Assembly: GCA_018064305.1 (NCBI GenBank)
Contig: JAGHVP010000104.1
Span: 1-5,390 of the forward strand
Direction of reading: 5' to 3'
Origin: Candidatus Equibacterium intestinale
GTDB taxonomy: Bacteria > Bacteroidota > Bacteroidia > Bacteroidales > UBA932
DNA: 5,390 nucleotides
The notes beneath the pieces were generated by a model that had not been told where the DNA came from, did no database searches, and was given only the letters and a program-made list of their open reading frames with translations. Made by a program: the position numbers and the translations under genes. Of the stretch, positions 1-5,390 are shown one piece after another (within the stretch, counting starts at the first letter, position 1; the number at the start of each line of letters is the position of its first letter).

Positions 1-231
1 ATCCGAGGGAGTGGCGCTTCCCGGCGTGTCCTCCGGATTTTCTCCCGGTTTGTCCTCCGGCTTATCACCCGGCTTGTCGCCGGAATGGTCATCGGGCATA
101 ACTATTTCAGGCTCCTGGCACGCCACAATCAGCGCCGGCGCTGCCAGAGCCAGGCACAAGGCAGCAATCAAGGCAGCCGGGAACCTGCCCGCTGCCCTGA
201 ACATCAGTTTAATATCCATTCGGGAAGTCAT
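1..231 (-). CDS. Putative secreted lipoprotein, N-terminal part (cut by left window edge)
   Basis: The frame runs open from the ATG at 231 to the window edge (77 codons visible). The N-terminus has Arg and Lys residues, then a hydrophobic stretch (about residues 18-37) rich in Ala and Leu, ending in the lipobox Ile-Val-Ala-Cys with the lipidated Cys at residue 38. Gln-Glu-Pro-Glu follows the Cys. Acidic residues there resemble the surface-export signals described for Bacteroidetes lipoproteins, so an outer-membrane, possibly surface-exposed, protein is inferred. Residues 51-70 are five tetrapeptides of the type (G/E)(D/E)(K/N/T)P, a flexible acidic linker. The functional domain lies outside the window, so no function can be assigned. 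In-frame ATGs at 219 and 204 are alternative starts: the 204 start gives a more typical 28-residue signal peptide, and the nearest promoter would leave the 231 start with only a few leader bases. It is not a histidine gene; it follows hisIE by 43 nt and has its own promoter. Confidence 0.75.
   Translation of the reverse strand, partial: MTSRMDIKLMFRAAGRFPAALIAALCLALAAPALIVACQEPEIVMPDDHSGDKPGDKPEDKPGENPEDTPGSATPSD
22..81 (-). repeat. Five tandem 12-bp units encoding a DKP-type linker
   Basis: Five degenerate 12-bp units lie end to end. On the plus strand each has the pattern CGGnnTnTCnnC. They are in frame with the lipoprotein and encode GDKP, GDKP, EDKP, GENP and EDTP. The divergence is partly at third positions, so the repeat is not freshly expanded. 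The product is an acidic, proline-rich spacer just behind the lipidated N-terminus, probably holding the folded domain away from the membrane. Confidence 0.8.
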
Positions 232-239
232 TTATGCCC

Positions 240-270
240 CAAATGTACGTAAATCCGCACAAACCGCAAA
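240..270 (-). promoter_or_regulatory. Bacteroidetes-type promoter for the lipoprotein gene
   Basis: On the minus strand a TTTG (267-270) is followed by exactly 19 bp and then TACATTTG (240-247). This fits the Bacteroidetes -33/-7 consensus of TTTG and TAnnTTTG with a spacer of about 19-21 bp. It sits between the hisIE stop codon (275-277) and the lipoprotein ATG (231). The expected transcription start, a few bases past the -7 element, falls near 235. That would make the ATG at 231 almost leaderless and favour the ATGs at 219 or 204 for this transcript. The promoter would let the lipoprotein gene be expressed independently of the his operon. The match is seen directly; activity is inferred. 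Confidence 0.6.
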
Positions 271-294
271 AATACTATTTGTGCCGCACTGCAA
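267..294 (-). promoter_or_regulatory. Possible second, overlapping promoter (weaker)
   Basis: The minus-strand bases at 267-274 read TATTTTTG, another exact match to the Bacteroidetes -7 pattern TAnnTTTG. It overlaps the -33 element of the downstream promoter. A TTG at 292-294 could serve as its -33 element, but the 17-bp spacing is shorter than usual. It overlaps the end of hisIE. A transcript from here would start near 262 and give about 30 nt of leader ahead of the ATG at 231. In AT-rich sequence such a match can arise by chance. Confidence 0.25.
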
Positions 295-874
295 GCTCCT
301 CTTCGAGGTCCTTTATGCCGAATCCCATCTGCTCGCAGAGCACCAGGAGGTGGTACACAAGGTCGCCGGCTTCGTAGAGGAAACGTTCCTTGTTGCCGTC
401 AACTGCCTCTATCACCATTTCCACAGCCTCCTCTCCCACTTTCTGGGCAATCTTGTTCACACCTTTGTTGAAGAGATATGTGGTGTAGTGTTCGGCAGGC
501 ATCTTTGCGTGACGGTCGCGGATGCAGGCTTCGAGGGTGCCCAGGAACCCTTCGTTCTCACGGGTGTCGAAGCATGCCGTGGTGCCGCGGTGGCATGTGG
601 GGCCGTCGGGATGAGCCTTTATCAGCAGAGTGTCCATATCGCAGTCGGGATACATCTCCACTATGTGCAGGAAGTTGCCGCTGGTCTCACCTTTGGTCCA
701 GAGTGTCTGACGGCTGCGGCTGAAGAAAGTCACAAGGCCGGTCTCTACGCTTTTCTGGAAAGCTTCGGCATTCATATAGCCCAGCATCAGCACTTTCAGT
801 GTATCAGTGTCCTGTATTATGACGGGAAGCAGCCCGTCGGCACACTTTTCAAGCTTAAAATCTTCGAATTTCAT
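275..874 (-). CDS. hisIE: Bifunctional phosphoribosyl-AMP cyclohydrolase / phosphoribosyl-ATP pyrophosphohydrolase
   Basis: This cytoplasmic fusion enzyme of 199 residues carries out steps 2 and 3 of histidine synthesis: the HisE part removes pyrophosphate from PR-ATP, and the HisI part opens the adenine ring of PR-AMP. HisI occupies about residues 1-108, with the GYMN motif (32-35), SRSR (52-55), the metal-binding Asp-Cys-Asp-x-Asp cluster (D77, C78, D79, D81) and the remaining zinc-ligand cysteines C94 and C101. HisE follows at about 110-199, with the MazG-like helices KVGEEAVE (145-152) and EAGDLVYHLL (168-177). All expected ligands are present and the length is normal for the fusion. The start is the ATG at 874, whose ATGA overlaps the hisF stop by 4 nt. 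The longer open frame upstream only reads through hisF out of frame. It is the last his gene; no terminator is seen before the next gene. Confidence 0.97.
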   Translation of the reverse strand: MKFEDFKLEKCADGLLPVIIQDTDTLKVLMLGYMNAEAFQKSVETGLVTFFSRSRQTLWTKGETSGNFLHIVEMYPDCDMDTLLIKAHPDGPTCHRGTTACFDTRENEGFLGTLEACIRDRHAKMPAEHYTTYLFNKGVNKIAQKVGEEAVEMVIEAVDGNKERFLYEAGDLVYHLLVLCEQMGFGIKDLEEELAVRHK

Positions 875-1626
875 AGTCTTACAGGTATATTCATTTTTGA
901 TAATTCTTTTTTGAGGACCGGTATCGGAATCTCGTTGTTGTGGAAGATGGATGCAGCAAGGGCGGCATCGGCCCGGCCTTCCGTAAGGACATCGGCTATA
1001 TGCTGCACGCAGCCCGCACCACCGCTGGCAATTATGGGGATTGAGAGCAACCCTGCCAGTGCCGCATAGGTATCGCACGGATACCCGTCTTTTGTGCCGT
1101 CGTGGTCCATGGATGTGAACAGCAGCTCCCCGGCTCCGCGCTCCTGTGCCTCATGGGCCCAGTTGAAGAGCTCTTTGTCGGAAGGCACCCGCCCGCCGTG
1201 AGTGGTGGCGGTCCACCGCCCGTCAATCTGCTTTGCGTCAATTGCAATCACCACGGACTGGCTGCCGTAGCGCCCTGCAATCTCATCTATCAGATGCGGA
1301 TTGCGGATAGCTGCGCTGTTGACGCTGATCTTGTCGGCCCCCGCATCAAGCAGACGCGCGGCATCATCCAGCGAGGAGATCCCGCCACCTACTGTGAAAG
1401 GGATATTGATTTCCGCGGCCACACGGGACACCAGCGAGCAGAAGGTGCCGCGCCCCTCGATTGTGGCGCTGATATCGAGATAAACCAGTTCGTCCGCCCC
1501 TTCGCGGGCATATTTCGCCCCAAGCTCCACGGCATCGCCCACATCGCGCAGCCCCACGAAGTTCACACCTTTCACGGTGCGCCCGTCCTTTACGTCAAGA
1601 CAGGGTATTATGCGTTTTGCAACCAT
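871..1626 (-). CDS. hisF: Imidazole glycerol phosphate synthase, cyclase subunit
   Basis: HisF (251 residues, the usual length) is the (beta/alpha)8-barrel cyclase. It joins ammonia from HisH to PRFAR, giving imidazoleglycerol phosphate and AICAR; the latter feeds purine synthesis. The opening KRIIPCLDVKDG is diagnostic. The two catalytic aspartates are at the canonical positions D11 and D130 (in AIDAK), with K19 conserved. Phosphate-binding segments are GGGI (80-83), the DHDGTKDG loop (174-181) and SGGAG (201-205). The start is the ATG at 1626, needed for the conserved N-terminal strand, and it lies 19 nt inside hisA. The stop overlaps hisIE by 4 nt. It should work in a 1:1 complex with the HisH encoded two genes upstream. 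Confidence 0.98.
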   Translation of the reverse strand: MVAKRIIPCLDVKDGRTVKGVNFVGLRDVGDAVELGAKYAREGADELVYLDISATIEGRGTFCSLVSRVAAEINIPFTVGGGISSLDDAARLLDAGADKISVNSAAIRNPHLIDEIAGRYGSQSVVIAIDAKQIDGRWTATTHGGRVPSDKELFNWAHEAQERGAGELLFTSMDHDGTKDGYPCDTYAALAGLLSIPIIASGGAGCVQHIADVLTEGRADAALAASIFHNNEIPIPVLKKELSKMNIPVRL

Positions 1627-2330
1627 TCCCGAAGCTGTTTCAAGGTTATTCTGTTTTCATATATAGCCTTCCCCACTATCACACGGCGCAGCCCGGCATC
1701 GTCGAGGCGCTCTATGTCAGACATCGAGCTTATGCCGCCGCTCACAGTGAAATCTATCGCAGGCCAGCGGCCCTGAAGGTCGGTGTAGAGGTCAAATGCC
1801 GGCCCCCGCAGCATTCCATCCTTCGAGATGTCGGTGCAGATTATCTGGCTTACAGAAGGGAAAAGCCCGATAAGGTCATCTATTGTCATGTCCACATCCT
1901 CGAGCCATCCGTTGACAGAGACCCTGCCGTTCCGCAGGTCCGCACCCAGGATGATCTTTTCTGGACCGAAAGCCATGAGCCATTCGTTGAAAAGCTCTGG
2001 CTGCTTCACTGCCACACTGCCGCAGATGGCATACGTTGCGCCATATTCGAACACAGCGCGCAGCGCATCGGTACTCTTGATGCCGCCGCCCAGCTCCACC
2101 TCGAGCGAGGTGCGCGAGGCAATCTGCTCAAGCACCTTCAGGTTCTGTGGTCCGCCCGCCTTCGCGCCGTCGAGATCCACCAGATGGAGGCGGCGGATGC
2201 CTGTCTCTTCATAGCGCAGCGCCATATCGAGCGGCTGGGCGTCGTAGCACCTGCTGCGGCTGTAGTCGCCCTGCGAAAGCCTTACGCAGCGCCCTTCTAT
2301 TATATCTATTGCAGGTATTATCTGTATCAT
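1608..2330 (-). CDS. hisA: ProFAR isomerase (phosphoribosylformimino-AICAR-P isomerase)
   Basis: HisA (240 residues, normal length) converts ProFAR to PRFAR by an Amadori rearrangement, step 4 of the pathway. It is a half-barrel-duplicated (beta/alpha)8 enzyme homologous to HisF. The N-terminus IIPAIDIIEGRCVRL is typical, with catalytic D9 and its partner D131 (in GADLRNG). Phosphate-binding sites are GGGI (81-84), SGGISS (197-202) and the loop TDISKDGMLRGP (166-177). GW at 141-142 fits HisA substrate-binding residues and separates it from HisF. The ATG at 2330 shares ATGA with the hisH stop (4-nt overlap). Its last 19 nt overlap the start of hisF, so the two barrel genes are read in different frames over that stretch. 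It is not the dual HisA/TrpF enzyme PriA as far as context shows, since a full his operon surrounds it. Confidence 0.98.
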   Translation of the reverse strand: MIQIIPAIDIIEGRCVRLSQGDYSRSRCYDAQPLDMALRYEETGIRRLHLVDLDGAKAGGPQNLKVLEQIASRTSLEVELGGGIKSTDALRAVFEYGATYAICGSVAVKQPELFNEWLMAFGPEKIILGADLRNGRVSVNGWLEDVDMTIDDLIGLFPSVSQIICTDISKDGMLRGPAFDLYTDLQGRWPAIDFTVSGGISSMSDIERLDDAGLRRVIVGKAIYENRITLKQLREWLQNA

Positions 2331-2932
2331 ATTTCAAGGAAGTTCTTAAGGATTGCAGCACCAGTAGCACCGCTTTTTTCCGGATGGAACTGGCATCCGT
2401 AGAAATTGCCATGGCAAAGGGCGCCGCTGAAAGTCTGGCCCTCACCTTCTGTGGCAGAATGAGTCGTGGTGCAGATTGTATCACTGCAGACCTCCGGGAA
2501 GAAAGAGTGCACATAGTAGACATAACTGCCCTCCGGCAGCCCTTTGAACAGAGGTGAAGAGAGGTTTGAAATGGTATTCCAGCCCATGTGGGGGATTTTC
2601 AGCCCCGGCTGCGGAGCGAATCTGCGCACATCAGTGTCAAATATCCCGAGGCACCCGCAGTCTCCCTCTTCCGAGCGGCGGCACATTATCTGGGCCCCAA
2701 CACATATGCCCAGCACCGGCTGGGTGAGCGTAGGGATGAATTCTGCAAGCCCTTCTGCGCGCAGGGCCTCCATTGCGACAGATGCATCGCCCACACCGGG
2801 CAGCACCACATGTCCGGCCTGCCTCAGCACCTCCCTGTCCGAAGTGAGCACCGGGCTGCATACCCCTGCCCGTTTCAGAGCGTTCACCACCGAGCGGATA
2901 TTGCCCACACCGTAATCAACAATTGCGACCAT
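2327..2932 (-). CDS. hisH: Imidazole glycerol phosphate synthase, glutaminase subunit
   Basis: HisH (201 residues) is a class I glutamine amidotransferase that hydrolyses glutamine and passes ammonia to HisF. The N-terminal VDYGVGNIRSV is the family signature. The oxyanion segment is LPGVG (44-48). The nucleophile is C77 in GICVGAQ (75-81), and the other triad members are H183 and E185 in QFHPEKS (181-187). PHMGWN (114-119) and YYVHSF (139-144) are also typical. The nucleophile elbow reads GICVGAQ where many family members have GICLGMQ, a conservative change that keeps the Cys, Gly and Gln. The protein is rich in cysteine around residues 77-94. The start is the ATG at 2932, one base after the hisB stop; the stop overlaps hisA by 4 nt. 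Confidence 0.97.
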   Translation of the reverse strand: MVAIVDYGVGNIRSVVNALKRAGVCSPVLTSDREVLRQAGHVVLPGVGDASVAMEALRAEGLAEFIPTLTQPVLGICVGAQIMCRRSEEGDCGCLGIFDTDVRRFAPQPGLKIPHMGWNTISNLSSPLFKGLPEGSYVYYVHSFFPEVCSDTICTTTHSATEGEGQTFSGALCHGNFYGCQFHPEKSGATGAAILKNFLEI

Positions 2933-2933
2933 A

Positions 2934-4043
2934 CTATATCATCCCCTTGCTGCTTGCGATATCATAATTGAATTCACGGCGGTACACAGCCTGGCGCAGC
3001 GCACGTGCAAAAGCCTTGAACACACCTTCTGCAAGATGGTGGTTGTTTTCACCCACGGCACGGATGTGCAAGTTGCAGCACATCGCACAGGCAAGCGACT
3101 GGAAGAAATGGCGGAACATCTCGGTAGGCGTGTCACCAACATATTCCCGTGTGAATTCCACATCCCATGCAAAATCAATCCTTCCGCCAAGGTCCAGCAG
3201 CACCAGCGCATCACACTCGTCCATAGGGAGCGCGAATCCGTAGCGTTCTATTCCGGCCTTGGTGCCGAGAGCCTTCTTCAGCGCCTCGCCCAGCGCAATC
3301 GCAACATCCTCCATGGTGTGGTGCTCATCAACCTTCAGGTCGCCCACAGCCTCGATCTGAAGACCGATGCCGGAATGGTGGGCAATCTGGTCAAGCATGT
3401 GGTCGAAGAAATTCAGACCTGTAGAGATACTGCTCGGGATACGGCCGTCCAGGTCCACCTCCACACGGATGGATGTCTCACTGGTTGCACGCTCCACCAT
3501 TGCATATCTGGTCTCGCGGTGAAGATAATCAGCTATCTCGCTCCACGAAGAAGCCTTGAGCGCACAGCCTTCACTACTTCTGCATCCCTCGATGTCGAGC
3601 AGGATGGCCTTGCAGCCGAGGTTGGCGGCCAGGGCGACGTCTGTAGCACGGTCACCTATCACAAAACTTTCCGCAAGGTTGTATTCCGCATTGTCGAGAT
3701 ACTTGCCGAACATTCCTGTACCCGGCTTGCGCGTAGGCTGGTTGTCGGCCGCGAAGGTGCGGTCTATCAGCTCGTCGGCAAACACGACGCCTTCACCTGC
3801 AAGTGTCTCTTTCATGACACGGTGCGGTCCTTCGAATGTTTCGTAGGGGAAGCTGTCGGTGCCCAGGCCGTCCTGGTTGGTGGCAAGCACCAGCTCATAT
3901 CCAAGCCCGGCTATGCTGCTGAGGGCAGAGATTGCCCCGGGAACGAACTGGAACTTGTCAAAACTGTCTACCTGCTCGCTGGGCATGGGCTCGACCAGGA
4001 TGGTGCCGTCGCGGTCTATGAACAGAACTTTCTTAGGATTCAT
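2934..4043 (-). CDS. hisB: Bifunctional histidinol-phosphatase / imidazoleglycerol-phosphate dehydratase
   Basis: This 369-residue fusion carries out steps 8 and 6. The N-terminal HAD phosphatase (about 1-165) shows motif I DRDGT with D10 and D12, motif II ATNQDG (T55), motif III lysine K106 in TRKPG and motif IV GDRATD (D131, D135). The C-terminal dehydratase (about 180-369) has the metal-binding motifs FDHMLDQIAHH (213-223), DEHHTMED (239-246), RHFFQSLA (311-318) and GENNHHLAEG (331-340). The start is the ATG at 4043, giving MNPKKVLFIDRDGT; the frame can be extended to a TTG at 4061, but this adds six non-conserved residues and more overlap. It overlaps hisC by 11 nt and ends one base before hisH. 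Oddity: the zinc loop of the E. coli phosphatase domain is not conserved. Positions matching its Cys, His, Cys and Cys ligands hold D94, T96, Q102 and T104. Confidence 0.97.
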   Translation of the reverse strand: MNPKKVLFIDRDGTILVEPMPSEQVDSFDKFQFVPGAISALSSIAGLGYELVLATNQDGLGTDSFPYETFEGPHRVMKETLAGEGVVFADELIDRTFAADNQPTRKPGTGMFGKYLDNAEYNLAESFVIGDRATDVALAANLGCKAILLDIEGCRSSEGCALKASSWSEIADYLHRETRYAMVERATSETSIRVEVDLDGRIPSSISTGLNFFDHMLDQIAHHSGIGLQIEAVGDLKVDEHHTMEDVAIALGEALKKALGTKAGIERYGFALPMDECDALVLLDLGGRIDFAWDVEFTREYVGDTPTEMFRHFFQSLACAMCCNLHIRAVGENNHHLAEGVFKAFARALRQAVYRREFNYDIASSKGMI

Positions 4044-5067
4044 ATTGTTTGATGATTTCAATCAGTTTTACATTTTCTTCGGGAGTTCCTATGGTGATGC
4101 GCAGGCAGCCTTCACATCCCTTTACACGCGAGCGGTCGCGCACAATAAGACCACCCTGTATCAGCCTGTCATACAAGCCTTTTGGATTGCCCACACGCAC
4201 CAGCAGGAAGTTGGCCCGCGAGGGATAGACCTTCTGGACGCAATGGCATGAGAGCAGCTGTTCAGCCACTTTCCCGCGCTCGTGCACCAGGGTGCGCACC
4301 TGCTGGGCCACATCGTCTGCAAGAAGCTCAGCCGCCAGGTTCAAGGTGTCGGTGCCGATGTTGTAGGGATATTTAACCCTCTTCATCAGCGATATGATAT
4401 ATGGATTGGAGATGGCAAGACCTATCCTGAGACCCGCCAGACCATAGGCTTTCGAAAGTGTCTGCAGCACAATCAGGTTACTGTATTTCTCTGTAAGCCG
4501 GGCCACACCTTCTCCATCTGCAAAATCGATATATGCCTCGTCTACCACCACGATGCCTCCGAATCTCTTCACAAGAGCCTCTATTTCATCAACGGGGAAG
4601 GCATTGCCGGTGGGGTTGTTGGGGGAACAGAGGAAAAGCAGTTTGCAGCGGTTGTCGGCAGCGGCCAGGATTGAATCCGACGGAAGCGAGAAATCTTCAT
4701 TCAGCTGCACCTGCACCGCCTCTACATCATTGATATCGGCACACACCTTATACATTCCGTAGCTCGGGGCAATCATAACTGCCTTGTCAACGCCCGGAGT
4801 ACAGAAGATGCGGTAGCAGAGGTCTATCGCCTCGTCGCTGCCGTTGCCCAGGAAAAGGCGGTCGGGCGCCACCCCCTTCATCTCTGCAATCATCCCCCTC
4901 ACCTTCTCTTTCAAGGCAGTGGACGGATATCGGTTGACTCCTGTGTCATACGGGTTTTCGTTGGCATCCAGAAGGATTCCAAGCTCGCCCTTATACTCGT
5001 CGCGTGCTGTTGAATAGGGCTCGAGGGCCGCAATGTTCCTGCGCACCAATGTTTTGCAATCAATCAT
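4033..5067 (-). CDS. hisC: Histidinol-phosphate aminotransferase
   Basis: HisC (344 residues, close to the usual 350) is a PLP-dependent fold-type I aminotransferase that converts imidazoleacetol phosphate plus glutamate to histidinol phosphate and 2-oxoglutarate (step 7). Visible landmarks are LDANENP (33-39) at the N-terminus, the cofactor phosphate loop GNGSDE (74-79), NNPTGN (150-155) with the pyridine-ring-contacting N151, VDEAY (175-179) with D176 and Y179, the Schiff-base lysine K206 in TLSKAYGLAGLRIG, and the carboxylate-binding R323 in LRITIGT. The start is the ATG at 5067, 8 nt inside hisD. The stop overlaps hisB by 11 nt. A related aromatic aminotransferase would be the only alternative, and the operon position rules strongly for HisC. 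Confidence 0.97.
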   Translation of the reverse strand: MIDCKTLVRRNIAALEPYSTARDEYKGELGILLDANENPYDTGVNRYPSTALKEKVRGMIAEMKGVAPDRLFLGNGSDEAIDLCYRIFCTPGVDKAVMIAPSYGMYKVCADINDVEAVQVQLNEDFSLPSDSILAAADNRCKLLFLCSPNNPTGNAFPVDEIEALVKRFGGIVVVDEAYIDFADGEGVARLTEKYSNLIVLQTLSKAYGLAGLRIGLAISNPYIISLMKRVKYPYNIGTDTLNLAAELLADDVAQQVRTLVHERGKVAEQLLSCHCVQKVYPSRANFLLVRVGNPKGLYDRLIQGGLIVRDRSRVKGCEGCLRITIGTPEENVKLIEIIKQYES

Positions 5068-5390
5068 CTTCCATTCTGTATTTCACCGCCGCGGCATGAG
5101 CGTCCAGCCCCTCCGCACCGGCCATTGTAATTATTGTCTCTGCCAGAGAGCCCAGGCCTTCGCGGCTGAGTTCCTGATACGTTATAGAGCGCATGAAACT
5201 GTCCAGTCCGATGCCGCTGTATGCAGCTGCCAGCCCCATGGTGGGGAGAGTGTGGTTGGTGCCTGATGCATAGTCTCCCGCACTTTCGGGCGAATAGTTG
5301 CCTATGAACACACTGCCCGCCGCAGTAATCTGCTCCGCTGCCTCCCAAGGGTTTTCCAGCGGCACGATAAGGTGCTCCGCCGCATAGCAG
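5060..5390 (-). CDS. hisD: Histidinol dehydrogenase, C-terminal part (cut by right window edge)
   Basis: About 109 C-terminal residues are visible of a protein normally near 430. HisD is a zinc-dependent, NAD-linked enzyme that oxidises histidinol to histidine in two steps (9 and 10). The fragment begins just before the Glu-His pair of the catalytic EHL motif (E. coli E326/H327). It then shows AGSVFIGNYSPESAGDY and SGTNHTLPT, whose GDY aspartate is the zinc ligand equivalent to E. coli D360. The C-terminal EGLDAH supplies the histidine ligand equivalent to H419. Tyr-Ala-Ala precedes the Glu-His pair, where many homologues have Pro directly before Glu. The visible frame is open to the window edge; the true start is outside, so the GTG at 5365 is not a start. 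It overlaps hisC by 8 nt. hisG is expected further upstream. Confidence 0.96.
   Translation of the reverse strand, partial: CYAAEHLIVPLENPWEAAEQITAAGSVFIGNYSPESAGDYASGTNHTLPTMGLAAAYSGIGLDSFMRSITYQELSREGLGSLAETIITMAGAEGLDAHAAAVKYRMEDD

Noticed and set aside
243..254. Imperfect palindrome around TACGTA beside the -7 element, as a possible operator
   Set aside because: Only 6 bp are perfectly symmetric, with a mismatch immediately outside. That is too short to separate from chance.
232..274. Rho-independent terminator after hisIE
   Set aside because: I looked for a GC-rich hairpin followed by a T run and found none in the 43-nt gap. The T-rich stretch is better explained as promoter elements.
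11..1069. Long plus-strand open frame (352 codons) antisense to the lipoprotein start, hisIE and the end of hisF
   Set aside because: It crosses three well-supported minus-strand genes and an intergenic region, its product has no recognisable motifs, and its start is a low-complexity Ser-Gly-Pro run that is just the reverse of the linker repeat.
875..1078. N-terminal extension of hisIE upstream of its ATG at 874
   Set aside because: The extension reads hisF out of frame and is Cys/Arg/Pro-rich with no similarity to HisI. The ATG overlapping the hisF stop gives the standard HisI N-terminus.
1617..2402. Plus-strand open frame of 261 codons antisense to hisA
   Set aside because: It mirrors hisA and the hisA-hisH junction, has no recognisable domain, and is a shadow of the conserved minus-strand gene.
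3036..4052. Long plus-strand open frame (338 codons) antisense to hisB
   Set aside because: It lies almost wholly opposite hisB, where every catalytic motif is intact. Long antisense frames are common opposite genes of this base composition, and no protein family is recognisable.

Overview
The window is almost entirely one histidine-biosynthesis operon. All genes lie on the minus strand, so the operon reads from right to left: hisD (C-terminal part only, cut by the right edge), hisC, hisB, hisH, hisA, hisF and hisIE. After hisIE comes the start of a gene for a secreted lipoprotein, which runs off the left edge. No gene-free stretch exceeds about 45 bases. I see no RNA genes, insertion sequences, CRISPR arrays or attachment sites.

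The organism is most likely a member of the Bacteroidota, probably Bacteroidales. Three things point that way. The promoter ahead of the lipoprotein gene matches the Bacteroidetes sigma-factor consensus (TTTG, 19 bp, TAnnTTTG). The starts show little Shine-Dalgarno signal. The lipoprotein has a lipobox Cys followed by acidic residues and a DKP-rich linker, as is common in surface lipoproteins of this group. The base composition looks moderately GC-rich by eye, so a genus such as Alistipes is possible, but I cannot fix the genus.

The visible genes supply every histidine-pathway step after HisG. HisE and HisI (fused as HisIE) hydrolyse PR-ATP and open the ring, and HisA isomerises the product. 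HisH and HisF form the glutamine-dependent cyclase. HisB C-terminal domain dehydrates imidazoleglycerol phosphate, HisC transaminates, HisB N-terminal domain dephosphorylates and HisD oxidises to histidine. hisG is presumably just upstream of hisD, beyond the right edge. Gene junctions are extremely tight: overlaps of 8, 11, 4, 19 and 4 nt and one 1-nt gap. This indicates a single transcript with coupled translation. The order D-C-B-H-A-F-IE and both fusions (hisNB and hisIE) match the classical enterobacterial operon.

Nothing here looks like a wholly new system. The points most worth a second look are the loss of all four zinc-loop ligands in the HisB phosphatase domain, the enterobacterial-type layout in an apparent Bacteroidales genome, and the compact promoter squeezed between hisIE and the lipoprotein gene.
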